Source: a virus. Taken from it: DNA of 59,931 nt. Position numbers and translations under genes: made by a program. Position 1 is the first letter of the stretch; every line of letters begins with the position of its first letter. The stretch lies in the IMG/VR virus record IMGVR_UViG_3300036832_000301, positions 1 through 59,931 of that record; one strand, written 5' to 3'. Positions 51,070 through 58,640 of this stretch are shown piece after piece. The notes beneath the pieces were generated by a model. The model did not search any database, was not told where the DNA came from, and saw only the letters and a list, made by a program, of their open reading frames with translations.

Positions 51070-51704
51070 TGGTCGCCAGCCGCTTTCCCGACGCGCCAGC
51101 CGCGATCAAGACCCTGCGGGTCGACCGGCGCGGCTACCCGGTCCCGGCCTTCGTGCCTTGGTTCGACGGCGAGCCCGAGTTCCGCGCCGTCGAGGCGAGC
51201 ACCATCGAGCGGGTCCACCGCGAGCGGCTGTGCTGGATTTGCGGGCTCAGGAACAGCGGCGCGAAAGCCTTCGTGATCGGCCCGATGTGCTGCATCAACC
51301 GTCTCGCACCGGAACCGCCGAGCCACCTGCTCTGCGCCCGGTTCGCGGCGCAGTCCTGCCCGTTCCTGTCGCAGCCGATGGCGAAGCGCAACCTGCACAA
51401 CATGCCCGAGCACCAGCCGCCCGCCGGGATCATGATCCCGCGCAATCCCGGCGTCACCGCGATCTGGGTCGCCTCGACCTATCGGGCCGAGAAGCAACCG
51501 GAAGGCGGGCTGCTGTTCCGGATCGGCGCACCGGCCAAGGTCGAGTGGTGGTGCGAAGGCCGCAAGGCGACCCGCGACGAGGTTGTCGAAAGCGTGCGCT
51601 CTGGCCTTCCGGCCTTGCAGGACTTGGCGAAGCTGGACGGCCCCGAAGGGATGATGGCGCTGCTCGATCAGACCAAGCGGTTCATGAAGCTGGTGCCTGC
51701 ATGA
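51066..51704 (+). CDS. hypothetical cysteine-motif protein, paralogue of 31184
   Basis: 212 aa. VDRRGYPVPAFVPWFDG near residue 18, CWICGLRN near 57, GPMCCINR near 73, CARFAAQSCPFL near 90, then a C-terminal alpha/beta region. Same motif order as the protein at 31184-31864 on the other strand; the C..C...C...C set probably binds zinc. Confidence 0.75.
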   Translation: MMVASRFPDAPAAIKTLRVDRRGYPVPAFVPWFDGEPEFRAVEASTIERVHRERLCWICGLRNSGAKAFVIGPMCCINRLAPEPPSHLLCARFAAQSCPFLSQPMAKRNLHNMPEHQPPAGIMIPRNPGVTAIWVASTYRAEKQPEGGLLFRIGAPAKVEWWCEGRKATRDEVVESVRSGLPALQDLAKLDGPEGMMALLDQTKRFMKLVPA

Positions 51705-51717
51705 GAGAGGACGCCCA

Positions 51718-51897
51718 ATGAACGCGCCAGCCCCATCGCGCCCGCCACAACCCCCGCTGCCGGGCTTCGCGCTCGCCGCCGTCGCGGTGCCGATCAAGGT
51801 CGCGGTCTGGATCACCGTCGCGCTGCTGGCGCTGGCGGCGAGCGACCTGTGCCTGAGCGTCGCGCTGATGATCCACGTCACCGGGGCGTGCCGATGA
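51718..51897 (+). CDS. small membrane protein
   Basis: 59 aa, GAGAGG site upstream. A Pro-rich N-terminus (PAPSRPPQPPLPG) then a hydrophobic stretch (VAVWITVALLALAASDLCLSVAL). Single or double membrane helix; possibly a holin-like protein but with no specific evidence. Confidence 0.6.
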   Translation: MNAPAPSRPPQPPLPGFALAAVAVPIKVAVWITVALLALAASDLCLSVALMIHVTGACR

Positions 51898-52067
51898 CCA
51901 CCGGCTTCCTGATCGCGCACCTGATCTCGCCCGCGCTGGTCGGCGCAGGCGTCGGGCTCAAGGCCCCGCGACACTGGGGCCGCTGGTCGGTCGCGACGGC
52001 TGGCGCGATAGGTGGTGTCGCCATTGGGGCTATATATGACGCACTCGCTACCTTAGCGGGCGCTTGA
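51894..52067 (+). CDS. small membrane protein
   Basis: 57 aa, ATG inside the previous gene's end. Hydrophobic helices (FLIAHLISPALVGAGVGL; VATAGAIGGVAIGAIYDALATL) joined by a basic loop. Two neighbouring small membrane proteins could be a lysis pair or an exclusion pair; undecided. Confidence 0.6.
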   Translation: MTTGFLIAHLISPALVGAGVGLKAPRHWGRWSVATAGAIGGVAIGAIYDALATLAGA

Positions 52068-52079
52068 GAGGGGTGGGGA

Positions 52080-52508
52080 ATGCCGAGAGCCAGGGAAGAT
52101 ATTCACCAAGTCGACGCGCATGTCGGAATGAAGGTGCGGCTGGTGCGCCGCCAGCGCGGGCTGAGTCAGGCCGCGCTCGCCGAAGGGATCGGACTGACCT
52201 TCCAGCAAATCCAGAAGTACGAGCGCGGGGCGAACCGGATCAGTTGCTCGAAGCTGGTCGAGATCGCCACGCTGCTCGGCGTGCGACCGGGTTATCTGCT
52301 CGACGACGCCCCTGGCGCGCTCGGAGCCGAGCCGAGAGATCGGGTGTGGGAGGAGGTGATGGAGCTCGTCGCCGGAACGCCAGGGATGGTCGAGGCGGTC
52401 CGCGCGCTCGCCGAGCTCGATTATGATGTCCGCGCGTCGTTTGAGATCGTGCTGAGCGCCGCTGTCGGCCATGGGCGACGCTCGCCACGCCACCCCGTCG
52501 CCGCATGA
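52080..52508 (+). CDS. XRE-family repressor-like protein
   Basis: 142 aa. HVGMKVRLVRRQRGLSQAALAEGIGLTFQQIQKYERGANRISCSKLVEIATLLGV is a textbook XRE HTH of the alphaproteobacterial type, with a C-terminal helical oligomerisation region. Possible CI-like repressor, although it lies away from the integrase. Confidence 0.85.
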   Translation: MPRAREDIHQVDAHVGMKVRLVRRQRGLSQAALAEGIGLTFQQIQKYERGANRISCSKLVEIATLLGVRPGYLLDDAPGALGAEPRDRVWEEVMELVAGTPGMVEAVRALAELDYDVRASFEIVLSAAVGHGRRSPRHPVAA

Positions 52509-52834
52509 CCCTTCGGCTCGGCCATTACACCCTGCGCGGCCACCAGCCGGTCGAGTGCGATGACCTGTTCAAATGGGCGAGGTGGTTTGAGACCGCCAAC
52601 CGCTGCGTCGCGTTCGATGAGCTCGGGCCGGGCCTGACTGTCTCGACGGTGTTCATGGGGCTCGATCACCAGTTCGGCGAAGGGCCGCCGATCCTGTTCG
52701 AGACGCTGGTGTTCGACGACTACGCGCAAGGCGACGGTGCCCGTTATGCGACCTGGGACGAAGCCGAGCGCGGCCATCGGGAATTCGTCGCGACCATCCG
52801 AGCGCGGCTCGACCCGGTTAAGGCATCCACATGA
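52505..52834 (+). CDS. hypothetical protein
   Basis: 109 aa. TLRLGHYTLRGHQPVECDDLFKWARWFETANRCVAFDELGPGLTVSTVFMGLDHQFGEGPPILFETLVFDD, a widespread phage protein pattern seen near other small genes; function unknown. Overlaps both neighbours. Confidence 0.7.
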   Translation: MTLRLGHYTLRGHQPVECDDLFKWARWFETANRCVAFDELGPGLTVSTVFMGLDHQFGEGPPILFETLVFDDYAQGDGARYATWDEAERGHREFVATIRARLDPVKAST

Positions 52835-53367
52835 CCACCGACAGCGACAAGGCATTCGATCAGCCGCACCACGGGCACAGCGACGGCTTCCGCGCATTGC
52901 TGGTCGATCCCGCCGACCGGACGGTCACCGAAGTCGAGATGCGCTCAGGCGAGCCGCCAAGCTGGCGCGGACTGATGGGGCTCGATCCTGGCGAGAGCCT
53001 CGATCATGCGATCATCTGGGGTGGTCCGAACGACCCGGTGCGGCTGTGCATCTTCGTCGACGGCGCTGGCTACTACCGCCAGCCGCCGCCTGCGTGGTGG
53101 CGCTTCGATGACTACCCCAACCCGCTGCCGGGGCGGACCCTGGTCTATGGCTGCGACGAAGCTGGCGAGACGGTTGATGTGCCAGACGATCTCGAAGCCT
53201 TTTATCAGCGCGTGGAATGGCTCGGCTCCGAGCGCCCGACCCTGCCGAAGTCGCAAGTGATCAGTGGCGGCAAGGTGGTCGTCGAGGTCGACCACAACGC
53301 GCCCGACCGGCCTCAATCGCCTGCCGAATACTTCGACCGGATGTTTCCGAAGGAACCTAAGCCGTGA
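52831..53367 (+). CDS. hypothetical protein
   Basis: 178 aa. Beta-rich (GFRALLVDPADRTVTEVEM..; NDPVRLCIFVDGAGYYRQPPPAWWRFDDYPNPLPGRTLVYGCDEAGE), resembling small DUF-type phage proteins. Ends overlap the SLOG-like gene. Confidence 0.68.
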   Translation: MTTDSDKAFDQPHHGHSDGFRALLVDPADRTVTEVEMRSGEPPSWRGLMGLDPGESLDHAIIWGGPNDPVRLCIFVDGAGYYRQPPPAWWRFDDYPNPLPGRTLVYGCDEAGETVDVPDDLEAFYQRVEWLGSERPTLPKSQVISGGKVVVEVDHNAPDRPQSPAEYFDRMFPKEPKP

Positions 53368-53741
53368 GATTGCTGGTCTGTGGCGGGCGGCATTATCGCA
53401 ACGCGGAAGCGGTGCGGATGGTGCTCGACGCTGCGCTGCGCAGCGGGCCGGTCACGATCATCCAGGGCGGCGCGCGCGGGGCTGACAAGCTAGCGCGGGA
53501 ATGGGCGGATGATCGCGCGGTCGAGTGCATCACATTCGCCGCCGAATGGGATCGGGACGGGACCATGGCCGGGCCGATCCGCAATCAGCGGATGCTCGTC
53601 GAAGGCAAACCCGACATGGTCCTCGCCTTCCCCGGCGGGAACGGGACCGCGAACATGATCCGGAAAGCTCAGGCGGCGCGGGTGCTGGTGGTCAGGTTTC
53701 CGCCGACCGGCGACAACCGGATGCCCTTCGGTCTCGACTAA
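53364..53741 (+). CDS. DUF2493 / SLOG-superfamily protein
   Basis: 125 aa from GTG. RLLVCGGRHYRNAEAVRMVLDAAL, TIIQGGARGADKLAREWADDR and PDMVLAFPGGNGTANMIRKA: the GGRxY and GGARGAD motifs and the FPGGxGT of the DUF2493/YspA SLOG family, proposed to bind nucleotides. Converges with the following minus gene by 4 bp. Confidence 0.87.
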   Translation: MRLLVCGGRHYRNAEAVRMVLDAALRSGPVTIIQGGARGADKLAREWADDRAVECITFAAEWDRDGTMAGPIRNQRMLVEGKPDMVLAFPGGNGTANMIRKAQAARVLVVRFPPTGDNRMPFGLD

Positions 53742-53941
53742 TGGATCACCCCGAACGCCTTGAGCGCGGCCAGCAGGCCGCCGAAGAACGCGCCGCCAGA
53801 GCCGAAGGCGACCCCGATCAGCACCGCCGGATACCAGCGTATTTCCTGGCGCTTGCGGTCGTGGTCGGCGAGGTCCCGGTCGATGCGCGCGATCTTTTCG
53901 CGCAGGTCGAGTTCGGGTGTGGCTTCAGTCGTCATGGTCAC
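53738..53941 (-). CDS. small coiled-coil membrane protein
   Basis: 67 aa from GTG 53941 or ATG 53935. LREKIARIDRDLADHDRKRQE coiled coil, then a hydrophobic helix (YPAVLIGVAFGSGGAFFGGLLAAL). Paralogue of 35098-35325 and 36017-36214. Confidence 0.7.
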   Translation of the reverse strand: MTMTTEATPELDLREKIARIDRDLADHDRKRQEIRWYPAVLIGVAFGSGGAFFGGLLAALKAFGVIH

Positions 53942-54002
53942 AGGGTAACGGCTCCGCTTGAAAATACCAGGGCAGCGGGTGCCGCCCTTGTGTAAGGAAT
54001 GT

Positions 54003-54031
54003 GTTTAAACATGCGCGTGCGACGGTGCAAG
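54003..54031 (-). promoter_or_regulatory. promoter of the CTTGCA-N17 family
   Basis: CTTGCA (54026-54031), 17-bp spacer, TTAAAC (54003-54008). No clear TGCGAC box upstream. Drives the 53738-53941 gene. Confidence 0.58.
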
Positions 54032-54065
54032 CACTACCGCTCACAACGCCGCGAAACCTGCCGCC

Positions 54066-54227
54066 CTAGCCCTCGTTCCATTCGTCGGCGATAGCCTGGG
54101 CGTCGGCCTGGGTCGCGAACGGGGCCGAGGCGGCGTCGAACGTGCCGTCCTCCTGGGCGTATCCCACGATCCAGCCGTGGAACATCGGGTCGTGGCTGGG
54201 GTCGGTGTTGTGGAAGACGGTGAGCAT
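54066..54227 (-). CDS. small hypothetical protein
   Basis: 53 aa (MLTVFHNTDPSHDPMFHGWIVGYAQEDGTF), ribosome site GGAG 9 nt upstream. A short alpha/beta protein of unknown function. Confidence 0.65.
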   Translation of the reverse strand: MLTVFHNTDPSHDPMFHGWIVGYAQEDGTFDAASAPFATQADAQAIADEWNEG

Positions 54228-54252
54228 CGGGTAACTCCGTGTTGGTGAGAGT

Positions 54253-54281
54253 GTGTACGATGCTGCACACACGCTTGCAAG
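54253..54281 (-). promoter_or_regulatory. promoter of the CTTGCA-N17 family
   Basis: CTTGCA (54276-54281), 17-bp spacer, GTACAC (54253-54258). A degenerate TGCGGC box lies upstream. Drives 54066-54227. Confidence 0.58.
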
Positions 54282-54426
54282 CTATAAGGGTGCGGTCGGG
54301 TGCCGCACCCCCAGCCGCGCCCTACCAGCCGAACTTGGTCCCTTTTTGCAGAACCGTCATCGCGCAGCCTGGAGACGGGTGCTATCTTGCCGTGTACCTG
54401 TTCAACCTTGGCTAGTGGGGCTCTCC

Positions 54427-54951
54427 GTGCTGCACCTTGCAAAGTCGCTCGCCGTCACGGCGGCGGTCGCTGTCCTGGCTTTCGCCGTTCCCACCGCTGC
54501 CGCGACATTCCTCGATGAAGCTGGCCCGGCTTCGGACGGCTCGCTGTCGTGGGACCTGGGGAACGACGGCGGTATCCCGCTCGGCGCATTCACCGACGAC
54601 TTCATGCTGACGTTGCCCGCGACCGGCTTCACCGCCGCCGGGGTCGAGGCGACCTTCACGTCGAGCACCAACGATCTCACCTTCTCGCTGGTCACGCTGG
54701 GCGGCCTAAAATTCAAGCTGTTCGATGAGCCGAGCGAGCACCTCGGCACGTTCCCCGCGCATATCTTCGCTGGCGGCCCGATCCTGCTCGAAGTGAAAGG
54801 CACCAGCCCCGGCCCGGCGGCCAGCTACGACGGGCATGTGACGTTCTCGCCGGTCGCGGTTCCTGAGCCGGTCACTTGGGCGCTGATGGTCTTCGGTTTC
54901 GGCGCGGCTGGCGCGATGCTTCGGCGTCGGCGCTCGACCGTCTCGGCCTAG
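54427..54951 (+). CDS. secreted protein with PEPxxWA-type C-terminal sorting signal
   Basis: 174 aa from GTG 54427 (a GTG at 54415 is possible). A signal peptide (LAKSLAVTAAVAVLAFAVPTAAA) is followed by a beta-rich passenger and a C-terminal tripartite sorting signal: VPEPVTWALMVFGFG, a hydrophobic helix and RRRR. This is the PEP-CTERM/exosortase signal typical of sphingomonad and Bradyrhizobium-type secreted proteins, in place of a phage function. It would be processed by a host exosortase. Probably a moron that alters the host surface. Confidence 0.85.
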   Translation: MLHLAKSLAVTAAVAVLAFAVPTAAATFLDEAGPASDGSLSWDLGNDGGIPLGAFTDDFMLTLPATGFTAAGVEATFTSSTNDLTFSLVTLGGLKFKLFDEPSEHLGTFPAHIFAGGPILLEVKGTSPGPAASYDGHVTFSPVAVPEPVTWALMVFGFGAAGAMLRRRRSTVSA

Positions 54952-55400
54952 GCGTCGGCACCCGCCATAGCGACGCGGATGCGGTGAAGGACGAACCAAG
55001 CCGACTTCTGAGTGATGCCGGTCGCGCGGGCCAGCTCGTAGCTCGAAATGCCGTTCTTGCAGTTGGCAACGCTCCAGATCGCGACGAACCACACGTCCAG
55101 CGGAAGCGCGCTGTCCTCGAAGATGGAGCCGGTCTTGACCGTGAACTGGCGCTTGCAGACCTTGCCCTCGGCGTCCTTGGCCTTGCACTCGAAAAGGCGG
55201 CGCGGGGTTTCAACGCCGGTCTTGCGGTTCTTGCTGGTCGCCACGAAATAGCGAACCTCGCCGCAGACGCCGCAGGCCGGGCAATGAACGCCATCTGGCC
55301 AACGCAGCTTTACAGCCAGGTCGTGGGTGCGCTCCGCGTCGGCGAAATACCGCACCGCTTCCATCAGCGTCTTGGGTTGGGCGGGGGCTGCGGTTTCCAT
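54948..55400 (-). pseudogene. truncated IS1595-type transposase (zinc ribbon and HTH only)
   Basis: 150 aa. VHCPACGVCGEVRYF..FECKAKD..CKRQFTVKTGSIFEDSALPLDVWFVAIWSVANCKNGISSYELARATGITQKSAWFVLHRIRVAM is the N-terminal part of an IS1595/ISXO2-type transposase. The DDE catalytic domain that should follow is absent and the protein stops right after it. It may have been kept as a DNA-binding regulator. Converges with the PEP-CTERM gene, sharing 4 bp. Confidence 0.8.
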
Positions 55401-55468
55401 GCGCCCAAGGTAGGCGCGGGAGCTTACTGCGTCAAGTCAATTATTACCCCAGGATGTCGGGAACGCGC

Positions 55469-55645
55469 TCACGCGGGCACCGCCGCCATCCCGGCGCGCA
55501 TTCGCTCGACGAAGTAGGCGCGGAGCGGCGCGTTGAGCAGGAGCTCCTCGCGCATCGCGGCCTTGGTCATCTCGACCTTCCTGGCGAACACTTCGAGGGT
55601 GACATCGCCAGGGACGGTGGCGAGGAGGGCGAGGAAGTCTTGCAT
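55469..55645 (-). CDS. small helical protein
   Basis: 58 aa (FLALLATVPGDVTLEVFARKVEMTKAAMREELLLNAPLRAYF..), AAAGG site upstream. Function unknown; driven by the promoter at 55713-55741. Confidence 0.62.
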   Translation of the reverse strand: MQDFLALLATVPGDVTLEVFARKVEMTKAAMREELLLNAPLRAYFVERMRAGMAAVPA

Positions 55646-55712
55646 CGAAGGTAGCCTTTCGGGCTTTGCGCGCTGGCTGGATTGCCGCGCTGCTGTTTGC
55701 GTTATGGGGACT

Positions 55713-55741
55713 GTATGCACCACTGCACGCAGCGCTGCAAG
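55713..55741 (-). promoter_or_regulatory. minus half of a bidirectional promoter pair
   Basis: CTTGCA (55736-55741), 17-bp spacer, GCATAC (55713-55718). The box at 55767-55772 (ACAGAC on the minus strand) is 25 bp upstream of the -35. Shares its upstream region with the plus promoter at 55788. Confidence 0.65.
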
Positions 55742-55787
55742 CGCATGTTGGCATATGCGACATTCTGTCTGTGTGTGTACGATTGTG

Positions 55788-55816
55788 CTTGCGTCCTTGT
55801 GTGCATTCGCTAAAAC
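55788..55816 (+). promoter_or_regulatory. plus half of a bidirectional promoter pair
   Basis: CTTGCG (55788-55793), 17-bp spacer TCCTTGTGTGCATTCGC, TAAAAC (55811-55816) on the plus strand; TGCGACATTCT box at 55756-55766, 26 bp before the -35. Drives genes 55850 and 56092. The only plus-strand member of the family. Confidence 0.68.
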
Positions 55817-55849
55817 CGCATCAACAACAACCGAACAGCGACGAGACAC

Positions 55850-56092
55850 ATGGCCCTCATCACCCTCAACCGCCGCAGCTACTTTATCGACTGCGACACC
55901 ATCGAGATCACCCCGGTCAGTAATGGCCGCTGGTCGGTCACCTACGACCGCAGCACATTCCTCGTCGTTGGCGGGGTCAAATCCGGCGGCGCAGCGCACG
56001 AGTGGTTCTGCCACCACCCGCTGTTCTACGGCGACGCCTGGGTGCCCTGCGGCAGTATGGTGCAGGCGATCAAGCTCGGGGTGCAATACTGA
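55850..56092 (+). CDS. hypothetical protein
   Basis: 80 aa. ALITLNRRSYFIDCDTIEITPVSNGRWSVTYDRSTFLVVGGVKSGG: beta-rich with two Cys and several His/Tyr. Its stop overlaps the next start (TGATG). Confidence 0.68.
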   Translation: MALITLNRRSYFIDCDTIEITPVSNGRWSVTYDRSTFLVVGGVKSGGAAHEWFCHHPLFYGDAWVPCGSMVQAIKLGVQY

Positions 56093-56352
56093 TGAGCCAG
56101 CACCCGCACCCCGGCGACACGCGCTACATCGGCAAGGCGACGCCGAAGGGCGTGGTGATCAAGGCGCTCAGCCGGGGCGAATGCCTCGGCACCTACTTCG
56201 TGGCGATCAGCCAAGGCGGCGACAAGATCGGCGAGCCGAAGCGCCTGCCGGGCTTCGAGCCGGTCATCGGCGAGGAAGCCGAGGCGGTGCTGTTTATGGC
56301 CCGCCGGTCGTTCAACAGGCTCAACGCAGGCGACATCGCCCAATGGGATTGA
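56092..56352 (+). CDS. hypothetical protein, paralogue of the gene at 5159
   Basis: 86 aa. YIGKATPKGVVIKALSRGECLGTYFVAISQGG and EAEAVLFMARRSF correspond to the protein encoded at 5159-5419 in the late-gene island. Both have the shared promoter family, one on each strand. Confidence 0.72.
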   Translation: MSQHPHPGDTRYIGKATPKGVVIKALSRGECLGTYFVAISQGGDKIGEPKRLPGFEPVIGEEAEAVLFMARRSFNRLNAGDIAQWD

Positions 56353-56365
56353 AACCTGCTAAACT

Positions 56366-56416
56366 CCCCGCCGTCGTTGAACACCTTGACCCTGCTTCGG
56401 CGGGGTCTCTTTTTGC
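56366..56416 (+). terminator. intrinsic terminator
   Basis: CCCCGCCG (56366-56373) and CGGCGGGG (56398-56405) form a perfect 8-bp stem separated by a 24-nt loop, followed by TCTCTTTTT. Placed after the stop of the gene ending at 56352. Confidence 0.75.
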
Positions 56417-56429
56417 GCTATAGAGCGGA

Positions 56430-56978
56430 ATGGCCCGCCGCAAACACAAGCCAGCCGACCCGCAGGACATCGCCCGTCGACGCGCCGAGCGGGATGCCAA
56501 CGAGATCGAGATCAGACGCTTGCGCGATCACGGCGCGGTGGTCAGCCTGGATCGGGCGCGCAGGATCACCACGGCCTATCGCGCCAGCCCGTTCCGCAAG
56601 CTGCTCGACACCAAGACCATCACCACCACCCAGAGCGCCGCCGCCGAACGCCTCTGCCAGGACTGGGCCGAGTGGAAGGGTCTGGACGGCAAGCCACCGC
56701 CGACCGGCATCCCGAACCCGCATCCGTCGCAGAGCACCGCCTTGGTGACGGATCGGATGTTGCGCGGCGGTCAGCGCATCGCTCAGGCGCTCGGCGCGGT
56801 CGGTCCGGTCGACCGCGAGCTCTTAGGCGCAATGGCCGCCGCTGCGGTTGAGGAAGATTGCCCGATCCCCTGGCGCGACATCGTACGCCGGATCACGGGT
56901 GTCACGCAGACCGTCAGGCAGTCGCAAACCGTCGCGAATGCGCTCGCGAATTTGGTGGGCGCTTATCACTTGAGGTAG
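56430..56978 (+). CDS. DUF6456-like protein
   Basis: 182 aa. SPFRKLLDTKTITTTQSAAAERLCQDWAEW, then RGGQRIAQALGAVGPVDRELLGAMAAAAVEEDCPIPWRDIVRRITGVTQTVRQSQTVANALANLVGAYHL resembles the layout of the alphaproteobacterial DUF6456 C-terminal domain, often linked to HTH regulators. Highly basic N-terminus. Last plus-strand gene before the pentanucleotide array. Confidence 0.6.
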   Translation: MARRKHKPADPQDIARRRAERDANEIEIRRLRDHGAVVSLDRARRITTAYRASPFRKLLDTKTITTTQSAAAERLCQDWAEWKGLDGKPPPTGIPNPHPSQSTALVTDRMLRGGQRIAQALGAVGPVDRELLGAMAAAAVEEDCPIPWRDIVRRITGVTQTVRQSQTVANALANLVGAYHLR

Positions 56979-57040
56979 GCGACGGGCCGCCAGCGAAGCC
57001 CACTGACGGCCCCTTGGCGACCTCGGCGCTACTACCCTAG

Positions 57041-58118
57041 CCGAACCGGCCCAGCCTCACCCAACCACGACGAGCCACACCGTGCCCTGCCACGCCGAAC
57101 CCGGCCATGCCAGCCGCACCGCGCCGGGCCTAACCGTGCAACACCGCGCAACGCCTTGCCTGCCCAACCGAGCCTGACCGCGCCGGGCCATTCCAAGCCT
57201 TGCCTTGCCTGCCGCGCCGCGCCTGACCCGGAGCAACCCCGCCTGACCACGACGGGCCGCGCCACGCCAGCCAGACCTTGCCAAGCCGCACCCGGCTCGA
57301 CCTGACCTTGCCTCGCCTGCCTACCTCGCCAGGACACACCTAGCTCAGCCTCGCCAGCCCTGCCGCGCCCCACCTAACCTAGCCCTGCCAGCCAAGCCGT
57401 GCCACGCCATGACCTGCGTCGCCCTGCCTGCCATGCCGGGCCAAAACAGACCTGACCCCGCCTAGCTGAACCTCGCCATGCCTGCCACACCTTGCCATTC
57501 CAAACCGCGCCTGACCGCACCTTGCCGCGCCGCGCAATGCCTCGCCTGCCAAACCCCGCCTCGCCATGCCCAGCAGCACCGAGCCCCGCTGGGCCTAGCC
57601 TGCCGTGCCCTGCGTTGCCGTGCCTACCATGCCAGACCCCTGCCACGCCTGCCGCGCCGAGCCATGCCCAGCCCCACCGGACCGCGCGATGACACACCGG
57701 GCCTGCCATACCGCACCTTGCGACACCGAACCCCGACCCGCCTAAACAAGCCGTGCCTGCCGCGCCCTGCCCACGCTCGACCTTGCCACACCGCGCTCAG
57801 CCATGCCTGCCGCACCGGGCCGCGCCTCGCCAGACATCGCCATGCCGTGACCCGCCCTGCCAGCCATGCCCTGACCTGCCCCACGTCACCACGTCTGCCA
57901 TGCCGGGCCTGACTCTGCCTGACCCAGCCTCGCCCCACCATGCCTGCCGGGCCGGGCCAAGCCTTGCCTAGCCCTTCCGCGCCGAGCCATGCCAGCCAGA
58001 CCCTACCTGACCTCACATCGCCATGCCCTGCCACACCAAGCCCATCCCCGCCTCGCCTGCCTCACCTTGCTCTGCCTGACCCTGACACGCCTCGCCAAAC
58101 CCAATCTCGCCTCGGCTA
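57041..58118. repeat. degenerate pentanucleotide-periodic array (CCNNG-type)
   Basis: About 1.1 kb in which the dinucleotide CC recurs every 5 nt, most units fitting CCNNG (CCTTG, CCATG, CCGCG, CCACG, CCTCG), broken by 4-nt units CC(T/A)G. Such 4-nt slips occur at 57110, 57159, 57208, 57267, 57316, then for example 57545, 57599, 57648, 57702 and 57756, mostly 49 or 54 nt apart, giving a second-order period. The top strand is C-rich and G-poor. A 10-bp inverted repeat CCGAACCGGC (57041) / GCCGGTTCGG (58120) flanks it. Open frames inside it are by-products of the period; no gene is called. It separates convergent genes 56978 and 58116. Confidence 0.9.
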
Positions 58119-58640
58119 AGCCGGTTCGGGTTTAAGCTCGGTTTCGAGCCGCGCGAGTTCCAAGGCCGCGACGGTTTCGTCAATCGCGCCATTGACCCGT
58201 GCGAGCTCGATAAGGTCGCTATATCGCCGTCGCCAGGAATTGAGCTCGCCGAGCGCCCGGCTGAGCAGCCCATGCACGACCTGCGCGTCGCTCGCCGCCC
58301 ATTGCACCCCGGCGTAACCCTGCTCGCCGCCCACGGTGACGATGTTGACGAAGGCGCGCACCCCGTCCCTGATCTCGCCGTCCTTGGTGATGATCTCGAC
58401 TTCAAGCTGCTGCACCACCGCGCGCGCCTGCTCGACCCGATAGGCCGCGCCAGCTACCGCGTCATCCCATTCGAACAACGGATGCAGCGGTGAGCTCGCG
58501 GGCTTCGCCGCCTCGACGATTTCCGGCGGATGCAGCAGCCCGTTCCCGGCCAGGGCTTCGAGCGCTTCGCCGATGGTCTGCGGATCGGTCCCATAACGAT
58601 GGGCTCCGGGTCGCCAGAAATAGGTTGTGCGGCTGGTCAT
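58116..58640 (-). CDS. conserved phage protein paired with 58637
   Basis: 174 aa from ATG 58640. RTTYFWRPGAHRYGTDPQTIGEALEALAGNGLLHPPEIVEAAKPASSPLHPLFEWDDAVAGAAYRVEQARAVVQQL is a recurring phage pattern, generally found next to a protein of the kind encoded upstream here. C-terminal helical region to the end, which reaches the inverted repeat of the array. Function unknown. Confidence 0.8.
   Translation of the reverse strand: MTSRTTYFWRPGAHRYGTDPQTIGEALEALAGNGLLHPPEIVEAAKPASSPLHPLFEWDDAVAGAAYRVEQARAVVQQLEVEIITKDGEIRDGVRAFVNIVTVGGEQGYAGVQWAASDAQVVHGLLSRALGELNSWRRRYSDLIELARVNGAIDETVAALELARLETELKPEPA

Noticed and set aside
57478-57912. Long open frames inside the pentanucleotide array
   Set aside because: All three frames on each strand look open because a 5-nt period reads as a 15-nt period in every frame; compositions are Pro/Cys/His/Arg-rich without any family motif.
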